64,000 nucleotides of DNA from positions 620,001 to 684,000 of the forward strand of contig CAWBPD010000012.1 in NCBI GenBank assembly GCA_963790575.1. Reading direction: 5' to 3'. Below the pieces are notes generated by a model. The model was not told the origin of the DNA, did no database searches, and worked only from the letters and a program-made list of their open reading frames with translations. Positions 36,606 through 45,009 of this stretch are shown piece after piece. This DNA comes from CAVTSA01 sp963790575. GTDB lineage: Bacteria; Chloroflexota; Dormibacteria; Dormibacterales; Dormibacteraceae. The first letter of the stretch is position 1. Each line of letters opens with the position of its first letter. The position numbers and the translations under genes were made by a program.

Positions 36606-38199
36606 TCATCCCCGCACCCCCGTGGCGGCCACCCCAACGTCGCGAAGCAGCCGATGCGCCGCGTTGTACCCGGGCGCCCCCATCACCGACCCGGCGGGGT
36701 GGCACCCTGACCCACCCGCGTAGAGCCCAGGCAGCCCGGTCGCGTAGGGCACGCGGTCGGTGAACGAATACGAGTTGTCGAGGTGAAAGATGTGGCCGCC
36801 CGTGATGCCGAAGTGGGCCTCGATGCCGGGCGGCGGCAGCGCGAACCGGTCGACCACCAGGTCCGAGGTCCCGGGCGCGAAGCGGTCGCACATCTCCAGC
36901 AGATGATCCACGTATCCGTCCAGCGCCGCCTCCCAGGTGGTGGCGGCCGGGGCGTAGGGGACGGACTGCACGAAGAGCGCGGAGGAGTGGTTGCCCTCGG
37001 GGTCCTGCAGGGAGGGGTCGAGCGTGGTGTGGACGTACCACTCGATGGGCGGGACCTCGGGTAGGCGGCCCTCCTCGACCTCGTGCCACATCCGTCGCAG
37101 GGCGCCAATGGTCCCCTCCTCGGGCAGGAGGTGGATGGTGCGTGCCGAACGGCCGCCGATCCGCTTCCGGCAGGCAGCTGAAGCGAGGGAGGTCACGCAG
37201 CGCCAGGTTCACCTTCAGCGTGGTGCCCGGTCGGCGTTGGCCCTCCACCCGGGTCCGCAGCGAATCCGGGATCGCGCGGCCCCCGATCTGCAGCAGGCGG
37301 AACGGATCGCAGGCGGCAAGCACGGCCCTCGCCTTCACTTCGCGACCGCCGTCGAGGACCACGCCCGCCGCCGCGCCCTCCTGGGTCAGGAGCTCCGTGA
37401 CCGCGGCGCCGGTTTCGATCACAGCCCCCGCGGCGCGGGCCCGCTCGGCGAGCGCCTGCGTCACCGTCCCCATCCCGCCCCGGACCAGCATCCAGGTACC
37501 GCCCGCTCCGGGCAGCCGGCACTGGTTGTGGACCAGGAAGTTCTGGCCCGATCCCGGCGTGTCGGGCCCTCCCGTGTGGCCGGTCAGTCCGTCGGTCACC
37601 AGGTACATCGCCTTCACCAGTTCGCTCTGGAAGCCGAACCGGTCCAGGTAGTCGGACACCGAACCCCGGCTCAACTCCAGGAACACCCCCTGCAGCTGGG
37701 GGCGGATGAAGCGCTCGGCGGTCTCCTCCAGGGGCAGCGGCTCGTGCAGCAGCGCCGGGGCGAGGTCGTCGCGCAGAGCGGCCAGCTCCGCCCCCAGCGC
37801 CTGGTCGGCCCGCCAGTCGCGCGCGCTGAAGAAGGACTTGAACTGCGCCTCGTTGACCGCCGCGTCAGAGCCCAGCAGCAGGTACTCGTGGCCGGTGGTG
37901 GGAAGGAAGTAGTGGGGGTCGCGGCGGATCAAGGGGAGGTCGAGCTCGAGCTCGGCCAGGATCTCCGGCGGCATCAGACCCAGCAGGTAGGCGCCCGTCG
38001 ACTGTCGGAGCCGCGGCGCACGCCGGAAAGGTGTCTCGGTGCGGCAGGCCCCTCCCACGACGCCGGCCGCCTCGAACACCGCGGTCTGGAGGCCGGCCCG
38101 CTGCAGGACGGCTGCCGCCACCAGCCCGTTGTGTCCGGCGCCGATCACGGCGACGTCGACGGCGCGCACAGACGACTGGCCAGGGTCTGCGGTGGTCAC
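36606..38199 (-). pseudogene. Phytoene dehydrogenase-like FAD oxidoreductase with one frameshift
   Basis: The N-terminal ~350 residues are in one frame: VAVIGAGHNGLVAAAVLQRAGLQTAVFEA (FAD-binding Rossmann motif), then GGMGTVTQALAERARAAG. The C-terminal part is in another frame, from TIHLLPEEGTIG to GLYAGGSGCHPAGSVMGAPG (the FAD-contact end of the CrtI/NAD(P)/FAD family). Removing one base near 37140 would read FGT-TIHLLPEEG and restore a normal ~530-residue enzyme. Either a recent mutation or a sequencing error explains it; both halves otherwise look well preserved. The ATG is at 38199. Confidence 0.8.
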
Positions 38200-38224
38200 C
38201 TGAAAAGGCTACGTCCTCAGAGCC

Positions 38225-38707
38225 TCAGCCGGGCATCTGGTTCAGCCGTGCCCGCAGGTGCCGGGTGAGCGGCACCCCCATCGCCTCCATGTCGTGCTCG
38301 AGGATCAGCGTCGAACCTTCCAGGGCGTAGGTTCGCCGCCCGGCCCGGACCTCCTTGGCGGTCGGAGTCCGTGCCACCGCGACCGTGCGGAGCTCGATGC
38401 GTCCCCGCGCGACGGTTCCCGAGTAGACCTCCGTTATGCCCGTGGGCAGCGCCAGGACAAGCTCCACCGCAGCCTCGCCCGCGGGGCGCCAGAACGCAAG
38501 CTCGGTCGCGGCCGGCCGCACGCGCGCGCCGTCGCCGTCGAGCACCCAGGCCCGGCTCACCGACTGCAGGAAGGGCCGTCCGTCACAGGTCACCGTCAGC
38601 TCCTGCTCGTAGTGGAAGGCGTCGATCGTCGGGTACGCGCCCTCGCCCCGCCCCGCCCAGCGGCCGGCGAGGAAGGCGAGGGGGCGCAGCGCGTCCGGGA
38701 GGGGCAC
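38225..38707 (-). CDS. Nitrobindin-family heme-binding beta-barrel protein
   Basis: 160 residues. FLAGRWAGRGEGAYPTIDAFHYEQEL is the nitrobindin N-terminal signature (G-x-W-x-G-x-G). The end ILEHDMEAMGVPLTRHLRARLNQ carries the proximal heme His. Family members bind ferric heme in a small barrel and react with nitric oxide or peroxynitrite. Its promoter overlaps that of the divergent cupin gene only 17 bases away, and the mRNA is probably leaderless. Confidence 0.85.
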   Translation of the reverse strand: MPLPDALRPLAFLAGRWAGRGEGAYPTIDAFHYEQELTVTCDGRPFLQSVSRAWVLDGDGARVRPAATELAFWRPAGEAAVELVLALPTGITEVYSGTVARGRIELRTVAVARTPTAKEVRAGRRTYALEGSTLILEHDMEAMGVPLTRHLRARLNQMPG

Positions 38708-38712
38708 GCTGC

Positions 38713-38719
38713 CATTCTG
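38713..38719. promoter_or_regulatory. Overlapping divergent -10 boxes (nitrobindin / cupin)
   Basis: CATTCT (38713-38718) lies six bases before the cupin GTG on the plus strand. CAGAAT (38714-38719) lies six bases before the nitrobindin GTG on the minus strand. The same seven base pairs would serve both leaderless promoters. Confidence 0.5.
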
Positions 38720-38724
38720 ATCTG

Positions 38725-39228
38725 GTGACGAGCGTCGAGTCCCTCACGTTCACCGGCGACGGCGGTATCCCCAACTCGCGCCTGCCGGTGCTCTACTACC
38801 GGGGCATCGAGCAGGCTCACGACGCGGGCAGCTGCGAGCGCCTGTTCGCGGACCACGGCTGGTCCGGCTCCTGGCGGAACGGGATCTATCCCTTCCACCA
38901 CTTCCACTCCATCTCGCACGAGGTCCTCGGGATCGTGCGCGGGACGGCCACGGTCCACCTCGGGGGCCCCTCCGGCCGCGCCTTCGAGGTGCGCCCCGGC
39001 CAGGTCCTGGTCCTGCCGGCCGGCACCGGGCACAAGAACGACGCGGCGAGCGCCGACCTCCTGGTGGTGGGCGCCTATCCCGACGCGATGGCCTGGGACG
39101 TGCGCCGGGGCGACCCCCGTGAGCACGACGAGGTGGTGGCCAACATCGAGCGCGTACCGATCCCGCGTGCCGACCCGGTGTACGGCGCCGGCGGACCGCT
39201 GACCGAGCGCTGGGGATCCGTACCGTGA
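38725..39228 (+). CDS. YjlB-like cupin protein
   Basis: 167 residues, single cupin barrel. Metal-site histidines are in FHHFHSISHEVLGIVRG and in PAGTGHKNDA; VVGAYPDAMAWDVRRGDP and RVPIPRADPVYGAGGPL match the full-length pattern of B. subtilis YjlB, whose function is unknown. GTG 38725 is set by the promoter box. A truncated TauE gene follows four bases after the stop. Confidence 0.85.
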   Translation: MTSVESLTFTGDGGIPNSRLPVLYYRGIEQAHDAGSCERLFADHGWSGSWRNGIYPFHHFHSISHEVLGIVRGTATVHLGGPSGRAFEVRPGQVLVLPAGTGHKNDAASADLLVVGAYPDAMAWDVRRGDPREHDEVVANIERVPIPRADPVYGAGGPLTERWGSVP

Positions 39229-39232
39229 GTCA

Positions 39233-39497
39233 GTGACCTGGGTCCATGCGCTGGTGATCGGACTCGCCGGTGTGGCGGCGGGGACGATCAACACCGTGGT
39301 CGGCTCCGGGACGCTGATCACCTTCCCGATCCTGGTCACGCTGGGCTACGCGGCGGTTACTGCCAACATCTCCAACGGTCGGCTCGTTCGTGGGGGGCCT
39401 GCTGGGTGCCCGCGCCGGCCGCAGCCTCCCCCAATGGGCCCTGCGGACGGTCATCGTCGTGATCGGTGTGGCCGCCATCGTGCGCGAACTGGCCTGA
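39233..39497 (+). pseudogene. Internally deleted TauE/SafE sulfite-exporter family gene
   Basis: The first ~47 codons (VIGLAGVAAGTINTVVGSGT and on to TANISN) are a good TauE/SafE N-terminus. A second frame from ~39390 (SFVGGLLGARAGRSLPQWAL, then VIGVAAIVRELA, stop 39495-39497) is a good C-terminus. About 160 residues of the ~250-residue transporter are missing between them. The join sits near 39378-39388. It is a clear deletion relic. Confidence 0.7.
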
Positions 39498-39599
39498 CCC
39501 CACCCGCCTGCGAAGGGCACGAGTGTCCGCAGTCGGGCGCCAAAGCCCCGGGTTCAATCGGGCGCGGCTCGCGGGCGCGGTCCGACATACTCGGTGACC

Positions 39600-39899
39600 A
39601 TGTTCGCGAATGCAGGAACACTCGGTGCCGTCGCAGGCAAGCGCGACGAGCTCGTCGCTCACCTAACCCAGCGCAGCGATGTTCTGCGAGAAATCGGGTG
39701 CCTCAGCTACGAGGTCGGAACCAACGACGAAGACCCCGACACGGTGTTCGTCGTTGAACTCTGGGACAGCGAAGAAGCACACAAGCGCTCGCTTGAATTG
39801 CCTGAGGTTCAGGCATCGATCGCTGCAGTGCGGCCGCTGCTGTCCGGGAAGTTCGGGGGCTTTCGATTCACTGTCGTCGGATCTCCTCTTGGCGACTGA
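39600..39899 (+). CDS. Antibiotic biosynthesis monooxygenase (ABM) domain protein
   Basis: About 99 residues, single ferredoxin-like ABM domain: GKRDELVAHLTQRSDVLREIGCLSYEV, then VFVVELWDSEEAHKRSLELPEV. Such small dimeric proteins include quinol monooxygenases and heme-degrading relatives; the substrate is unknown. Base composition is visibly less GC-rich than around it, and it is flanked by two gene relics, suggesting acquired DNA. GTG 39594 is an alternative start. Confidence 0.8.
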   Translation: MFANAGTLGAVAGKRDELVAHLTQRSDVLREIGCLSYEVGTNDEDPDTVFVVELWDSEEAHKRSLELPEVQASIAAVRPLLSGKFGGFRFTVVGSPLGD

Positions 39900-39957
39900 C
39901 GACCGCCGCCGCGCGTGTGCCATCCGTGTGCACTGCCCGGTGACCGAATCTAAGCCC

Positions 39958-40140
39958 TCAACAGTCGTCGCGGCTGCCGCCGCTCCCCCCACGGCTGCTC
40001 GAGCACGCGACCGGCTCGTCGTCGCCGGCGATGGCGACGTCGATCGCCGCCTTGAGGAGGCCGGCTTTGGTGCCGAGGAGGGCTTCCACGGTGGGGACCG
40101 AGACGCCCGCCCGGGCGGCGACGGCGCGCCTACGAGGGGT
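39958..40140 (-). pseudogene. TetR-family regulator fragment
   Basis: A frame reading RRAVAARAGVSVPTVEALLG, then KAGLLKAAIDVAIAGDDEPV, matches the helix-turn-helix and the start of helix 4 of TetR regulators (normally VSVPTVYxxVGSKxxLL). It has no start codon: its upstream end runs into the 3' end of the M20D gene. It stops at 39958. This is a relic filling most of the ABM-M20D gap. Confidence 0.5.
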
Positions 40141-41320
40141 CGCGGCCGAAGCGCTCCCGGAACGTCCGGCGCAGCTCTCCCCGCACCTCGTCGCGGAGCA
40201 GCACGTCGGCCGCCGTCCACGCCAGCAGCGTGGCCCCGGTGGCGAGACGTTGGTCGGCGAAGGGGGAGGCGGCGGCCTCCGCGAAGGCCGGGGTATGGGT
40301 GCTGGTGCCGCGCGGCGCCACCTGCAGATAGGGATGTATCGTGGGCACCGCGTAGCTCACGTTGCCGATGTCGCTCGACCCTACGCCGACCCCGCCCGCC
40401 GGCTCCTGCTCGACCCCCAGCAAGTCGGCGTTGGCGCCAAACGTCTCGACCAAGGCCGGGTTGCACTCGCGCGCCTTGTAGGACACGCCCTCGGTGAGCC
40501 GAGGCCGTGCGCGCGTCGCCAGTCCGGCCCCCTCGACGATCCCCCGGAACCGCTGCCGCAGGTCGTCCAAATGCTCCTCGTCGCGCTCGCGGAGGAGGAA
40601 GGAGGCGGCGGCGTGGTCGGGGATCACGTTGGGCGCGTCGCCGCCGTCGGTGATCACGCCATGCACCCGGGCCGCCCCGCGCAGCATCTGCCGCATCTGG
40701 TTGACGCAGAAAAAGACCTGCAGGATCGCGTCCAGGGCGGAGATGCCCGCGGCAGGGTTGGAGGAGGCGTGCGAGGACTTGCCGAAGAACTCCACCTCCA
40801 CCGGAGTCACGGCCAGCGAGCCGCGGTTGAGCAGGGTGCGGTCGGCCCCGTGCATCATCATCGCGGCCGCCACCCCGGAAAACACGCCCGCGTCGGTCAT
40901 CGGCACCTTGCCGCCCGCCGACTCCTCCGCCGGCGTCCCCACCACCTTGATCGTGCCTTTGATCTCGGGCATCGCGTTCCGGAGCGCGATCCCGGCGCCC
41001 GCCGCCCAGGTCGCGATCAGGTTGTGTCCGCAGGCGTGGCCGAGCTTGGGCAGGGCGTCGTACTCGGCGATGATGGCGACCACCGGCTCGCCCGACCCGT
41101 AGGACGCCACGAACGCGGTTTCCAACCCAGCCACGCCCCGCTCCACGCTGAACCCGTGCTCCTCCAGCTCCTCGGTGAGCAGCGCGGCCGCGCGATGCTC
41201 CTGCAGGCCCAGTTCGGGGTGGTCGTGCAGCGTGTGCGAGATGGTCCGCAGGTGCGGATGCAAGTCCTCCACCTCGGCACGAATTCGTTCCTTCACCGTG
41301 AGCAAGGGCGCCGCTTCCAT
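40130..41320 (-). CDS. M20D amidohydrolase (p-aminobenzoyl-glutamate hydrolase-like)
   Basis: 396 residues. Motifs: IIAEYDALPKLGHACGHNLIATWAAGAG, GTPAEESAGGKVPM, MMMHGADRT, and SSHASSNPAAGISALDA in the lid domain. They match the AbgB/M20D subgroup. It is 40% smaller in spacing from its neighbours than usual because a TetR relic abuts its stop. ATG 41320 is chosen; ATG 41338 is also possible. The other M20D gene is at 15.7-17.1 kb. Confidence 0.85.
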   Translation of the reverse strand: MEAAPLLTVKERIRAEVEDLHPHLRTISHTLHDHPELGLQEHRAAALLTEELEEHGFSVERGVAGLETAFVASYGSGEPVVAIIAEYDALPKLGHACGHNLIATWAAGAGIALRNAMPEIKGTIKVVGTPAEESAGGKVPMTDAGVFSGVAAAMMMHGADRTLLNRGSLAVTPVEVEFFGKSSHASSNPAAGISALDAILQVFFCVNQMRQMLRGAARVHGVITDGGDAPNVIPDHAAASFLLRERDEEHLDDLRQRFRGIVEGAGLATRARPRLTEGVSYKARECNPALVETFGANADLLGVEQEPAGGVGVGSSDIGNVSYAVPTIHPYLQVAPRGTSTHTPAFAEAAASPFADQRLATGATLLAWTAADVLLRDEVRGELRRTFRERFGRDPS

Positions 41321-41384
41321 CCCCGCAACGTACCCCATGCGGCCGGCGTCACACACCCAGGGCGGATGGTGCTTTCATCGAAGA

Positions 41385-42185
41385 GTGCGACTGAATGCCG
41401 CCGACCGCGCACGCCTCTCGAAGGTCCCGCCCGTCATCACCGCCGGGTTCTGGGTCGCGAAGATCCTGGGCACCGGGATGGGGGAAGCGACCAGCGACTG
41501 GCTGCACATCGACATCTCATCGCTCGTCGTCGGTGCGGCCATCGGAGTCCTCGCCTTCGTGGTCGCGATGGTGCTGCAGTTCGCGGTGCGGCGCTACATC
41601 AGCTGGATCTACTGGTTCGCTGTCTCTATCGTCGCCGTGGTGGGGACGATGGGCGCCGACGGCATGCACCTGGTTCTGGGGATCCCCTACTGGGCCACGT
41701 CGTCCTTCTGGCTGATCGTCCTCGCCATCCTCTTCTTCGTGTGGCACCGCACCGAGCACACCCTCTCCATCCACAGCATCGTGACCCCCCGCCGGGAGAT
41801 CTTCTACTGGCTGACCGTGATCGCCACCTTCGACCTGGGCACGGCGGTCGGCGACTTGACCGCGGTCACCTTTCACCTTGGCTACCTGGCCTCCGGATTC
41901 CTCTTCACCGCCGCCATCTGCATCCCGCTGGTCGCCTGGCGCTTCTTCCGCATGAACGCGGTGTTCGCCTTCTGGTTCGCCTACGTCCTGACCCGACCGC
42001 TGGGTGCCTCCTACGCCGACTGGCTGGCCTGGCCGCGCTCGGCCGGAGGGCTGGATCTGGGCCACGGTCCGGTGGCCTTGGTGGGCGCGGTGCTGCTCTT
42101 CCTGTGCGTCGTCTACCTGACCCTCCGGGAGCGCCTGGGGCGGGGTGCGTACCGGACCGACCTGGTGGAGGCGGCCCGGAAATAG
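41385..42185 (+). CDS. COG4705/DUF347-type membrane protein
   Basis: 266 residues, about eight transmembrane helices built from repeated units. Each unit has an aromatic-TE/GT-GE/GD-like core: VAKILGTGMGEATSDWL, FDLGTAVGDLTAVTFHLGY and YVLTRPLGASYADWLAWP. This repeat is typical of the DUF347 family, sometimes annotated as membrane-anchored proteins of unknown function. GTG 41385 is the nearest start to the divergent M20D gene. A long repeat array follows its stop. Confidence 0.75.
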   Translation: MRLNAADRARLSKVPPVITAGFWVAKILGTGMGEATSDWLHIDISSLVVGAAIGVLAFVVAMVLQFAVRRYISWIYWFAVSIVAVVGTMGADGMHLVLGIPYWATSSFWLIVLAILFFVWHRTEHTLSIHSIVTPRREIFYWLTVIATFDLGTAVGDLTAVTFHLGYLASGFLFTAAICIPLVAWRFFRMNAVFAFWFAYVLTRPLGASYADWLAWPRSAGGLDLGHGPVALVGAVLLFLCVVYLTLRERLGRGAYRTDLVEAARK

Positions 42186-42216
42186 GTTCTTCGGGGGTCT
42201 TGACTCTCCCGTGACG

Positions 42217-42456
42217 GGTGCACCAAGGGGGTTATCCGGGCGTGGAAGGGCCCGGAGGTGCACCAACGGGGTTATCCGGGCGTGGAAGGGCCCGGAGGTG
42301 CACGTGCACCAAGGGGGGTTATCCGGGCGGCGAGGGGCCCGCTGGTGCACCAAGGGGGGTTATCCGGGCGGCGAGGGGCCCGCTGGTGCACCAAGGGGGG
42401 TTATCCGGGCGGCGAAGGGCCCGCTGGTGCACCAAGGGGGGTTATCCGTGGTGGCC
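42217..42456. repeat. Six-unit 40/41-bp tandem repeat array
   Basis: GGTGCACC (or its half) recurs at 42217, 42257, 42297-42310, 42344, 42385 and 42426. The first two units are 40 bases, the later ones 41, and a GTGCAC is duplicated at the third. Each unit has two palindromes (GGTGCACC, GGGCCC) and TTATCC between. It lies 32 bases after the membrane-protein stop. Open frames through it are repeat artefacts. The rest of the 466-base gap shows nothing more than the downstream promoter. Confidence 0.9.
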
Positions 42457-42639
42457 GGCCAGTGCCTGGAGGCGATATGGCAAAGGACGGCACCCGGCTG
42501 GCCTGAACTTCGGCGATTGCTTTGCGTACGCGCTGACCGGGCAAACCGGGCACCCTCCCCTCTGCACCGGCGACGCCGTCGCGGCTACGGCATCGCCGTC
42601 GTGGGTCCCCAGGTGGAGCCGGAGCGCGGCTGAGCCGTC

Positions 42640-42651
42640 TAGGATCGCGCT
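42640..42651 (+). promoter_or_regulatory. Leaderless -10 box of the aminotransferase gene
   Basis: TAGGAT (42640-42645) plus six bases, then ATG at 42652. Confidence 0.5.
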
Positions 42652-43992
42652 ATGAGCTCGGTCTTCCGTCGATCCCCCGGCGCCGTGGTGCCCTCCATCG
42701 CGCGCGGTGAGGGGGTATGGCTCTGGGACACCAAGGGCCGCCGGTACCTGGATGGATGCTCGGGGGCGGTGGTGGTCAACGTCGGCCACGGCCGTACCGA
42801 GGTCGTCGAGGCGATGGCGCGGCAGGGTCGCCAGGTCGCCTACCTCCACAGCGGCGAGTTCACGTCGGAGGCGTTGGAGGACTTCGCGGTCCGCCTCGCC
42901 ACCCTCGCCCCACCAGGCCTGGACCGCATCTATCCGGTCTCGGGGGGATCGGAGGCGACGGAATCCGCGCTCAAGCTGGCCCGCGCCTACCACGGCCTGC
43001 GCGGCAACCCCGGCAAGTGGCGGGTGATCGCGCGCCGGGTGAGCTATCACGGCAACACGCTCGGCGCGCTCTCGATGTCGGGCCACGCCCTCCGCCGGGC
43101 TCCCTACGGGCCGCTCCTGCTCGAGTTCCCGCACATCGAGGGACCCGACCTGTATCGCGATCCCGACCCCACCAGCCCGGCCAACACGGGCGCCGCGCTG
43201 GAGGAGGCGATCCTGGCGGCCGGGCCGGACACGGTCGCCGCGTTCATCGCGGAGCCGGTGGTGGGCGCGGCGGGTGGGGCGCTGACGGCGCCGCCCGGCC
43301 ATTTCGAGCGCATCCGTGAGATCTGCGACCGCTACGACGTTCTCTTCATCGCCGACGAGGTGATGACCGGGGTGGGGCGTACCGGTCGGATGTGGGGGAT
43401 CCAGCACTCGGATGCCGTCCCCGATCTGCTGGTGGCGGGGAAGGGCCTGGCCAGCGGCTACGCAGCACTGGCGGCGGTGCTGGTCTCGGCGCCGATCCAC
43501 GACCTCTTCACCGAGCTCGACCAGCCCTTCGTCCACGGCCACACCTACTCCGGCCACCCGATCGCGTGCGCGGCCGGATCCGCCGTGCTCGACATCGTGG
43601 TGCGGGAGGCGCTGGCGGAGCGGGCGGCGTCCCAGGGGGAGCGGCTCGACGCGCTCCTGCGCGAGGTGGCGGCGCGGCATCCGATCGTGGGCGACGTTCG
43701 CGGCCGGGGACTGATGCGCGGGATCGAGCTGGTCGCCGACCGCGGGACGAAGGCGCCCTACCCCGCCCAGCTCGGCGTCGCCGCCCGGTTGGGCGAGGCG
43801 GCCCTGCGGCTCGAGCTCTGCGTCTACCCGGGAGGCGGCCACCTGCCCGGGCCGGCCGGCGATCAGGTTTTGGTCGCGCCGCCGCTGGTGGTGGACCACG
43901 CCGAACTCGGCGAGCTGGCGTCGCGCCTCGATGCCGGCCTGGAGCAGCTGGAGCGGGAGCTGAACACGGAAGCGGCGATGGTGAGGAGCTGA
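42652..43992 (+). CDS. Class III PLP-dependent aminotransferase
   Basis: 446 residues, normal length for the omega-aminotransferase group. GGSEATESALKLARAYH binds the PLP phosphate, ISYHGN-like RVSYHGNTLGALSMSG follows, FIADEVMTGVGRTG holds the PLP-binding Asp, and VAGKGLASGYAALAAVL carries the Schiff-base Lys. The amine donor cannot be told from sequence. It is followed by a 30-codon frame and an SDR gene, an aminotransferase-dehydrogenase pairing seen in amino-sugar or amino-alcohol catabolism. Confidence 0.92.
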   Translation: MSSVFRRSPGAVVPSIARGEGVWLWDTKGRRYLDGCSGAVVVNVGHGRTEVVEAMARQGRQVAYLHSGEFTSEALEDFAVRLATLAPPGLDRIYPVSGGSEATESALKLARAYHGLRGNPGKWRVIARRVSYHGNTLGALSMSGHALRRAPYGPLLLEFPHIEGPDLYRDPDPTSPANTGAALEEAILAAGPDTVAAFIAEPVVGAAGGALTAPPGHFERIREICDRYDVLFIADEVMTGVGRTGRMWGIQHSDAVPDLLVAGKGLASGYAALAAVLVSAPIHDLFTELDQPFVHGHTYSGHPIACAAGSAVLDIVVREALAERAASQGERLDALLREVAARHPIVGDVRGRGLMRGIELVADRGTKAPYPAQLGVAARLGEAALRLELCVYPGGGHLPGPAGDQVLVAPPLVVDHAELGELASRLDAGLEQLERELNTEAAMVRS

Positions 43993-43994
43993 CA

Positions 43995-44087
43995 ATGGCT
44001 GATCGCGCGCACCAGGCGGCCGGTGAGGACCCCGCGGCGCTGGCGCGGCTGGACTCGGAGCTCGGCTGGCGCGGTGGCGAGACCTGA
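43995..44087 (+). CDS. Small ORF, 30 residues
   Basis: MADRAHQAAGEDPAALARLD and on to WRGGET. ATG follows GAGGAGCTGACA with reasonable spacing, two bases after the aminotransferase stop, and it ends eight bases before the SDR start. It may be a real small protein or a coupling frame like the junction mini-ORFs, though it lacks RTGA overlaps. Confidence 0.3.
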   Translation: MADRAHQAAGEDPAALARLDSELGWRGGET

Positions 44088-44095
44088 TTCAGGCC

Positions 44096-44878
44096 GTGCA
44101 CGAGTACGAGCACCAGTTCGACCTCTCCGGGCGCCGGGCGGTGGTGGTGGGCGCCGGCAGCGGCATCGGTCAGGCGTCGGCCCACGCGCTGGCGGCGCAG
44201 GGGGCGGTGGTGGTGTGCGCGGACCGCGACCTGGAGGCGGCGATGGCGACGGCCGCCGCCATCCAGGGCGAGGGCGGAGCGGCGTCGGCCCGATGTCTCG
44301 ACATCACCGACCCCACGAGCGTTGGCGCCGCGGTGGCGGAGCTGGGAGCCCCCGACGCGCTGGTCGTCACCCCCTCCATCAACGTCCGCAAGTCAGTGTT
44401 GGAGATCTCCGACCAGGAGGTGGAGCGCGTCATCGACCTGAACCTGAGGGCGATCTTCCGGGTGGTCCGCGAGTTCGCCCGCGCGATGTCGGCGCGGAGC
44501 CGGGGCAGCATCGTGCTCTTCTCTTCCATCCGCTCCCAGGTGGTGGAGCCGGGTCAGAGCATCTACGCGGCGACCAAGGCGGGAACCGTGATGCTGGCCC
44601 GCACCCTGGCCTCCGAGCTCGGCCCCCGTGGCGTCCGCGTCAATGTTGTCCAGCCAGGGGTGGTGGAGACCCCTCTGACGCGACAGATCAAAGACAACCC
44701 CGAGTGGTACCGGGCCTACGCGCAGAAGGGTGCGCTCGGGCGCTGGGCGCAGCCCTCGGAGCTGGCGGGAGCGGTCTGCTTTTTGGTCTCGGACGCGGCC
44801 AGCTACGTGACCGGGTCCGAGCTGGCGGTGGATGGAGGCTGGCTGGCGCAGGACGGTCGTTTCACCCCACCGCTCTGA
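44096..44878 (+). CDS. Short-chain dehydrogenase/reductase
   Basis: 260 residues, classical SDR. The nucleotide motif is VVGAGSGIGQASAHAL, the catalytic Ser is in IVLFSSIRSQV, Tyr and Lys in IYAATKAGT, and the C-terminal SYVTGSELAVDGGWLAQDG is standard. Unlike the SDR at 32.5 kb all catalytic residues are present. The GTG start is assigned from the family N-terminus (LSGRRAVVVGAG). Confidence 0.9.
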   Translation: MHEYEHQFDLSGRRAVVVGAGSGIGQASAHALAAQGAVVVCADRDLEAAMATAAAIQGEGGAASARCLDITDPTSVGAAVAELGAPDALVVTPSINVRKSVLEISDQEVERVIDLNLRAIFRVVREFARAMSARSRGSIVLFSSIRSQVVEPGQSIYAATKAGTVMLARTLASELGPRGVRVNVVQPGVVETPLTRQIKDNPEWYRAYAQKGALGRWAQPSELAGAVCFLVSDAASYVTGSELAVDGGWLAQDGRFTPPL

Positions 44879-45009
44879 TCCCGTTCGGGTGGGGCGAAGA
44901 AGGGAATCATGAGTACCAACGGTTCCTCAAATTCCTGACACCGGTACTAGCGTGTCATCGCATGTCGCTGCCCTCGCGCGGCGCGCAGTCCCGGATGGAA
45001 GCGCCGTAG

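Noticed and set aside
39522..39594. Possible further inverted repeat after the TauE relic
   Set aside because: The left arm resembles the TGTCCGCA family, but the right arm pairs poorly; kept only as a mention in the family finding.
42217..42456. CRISPR array
   Set aside because: The units are contiguous with no unique spacers, the repeat itself is 40-41 bases, and there are no cas genes.
42218..42655. Open frames of up to ~160 codons through the 40/41-bp repeat array
   Set aside because: Each is a repeat translation (HQGGYPG-type periodic peptide) with no ribosome site; the array explains them.
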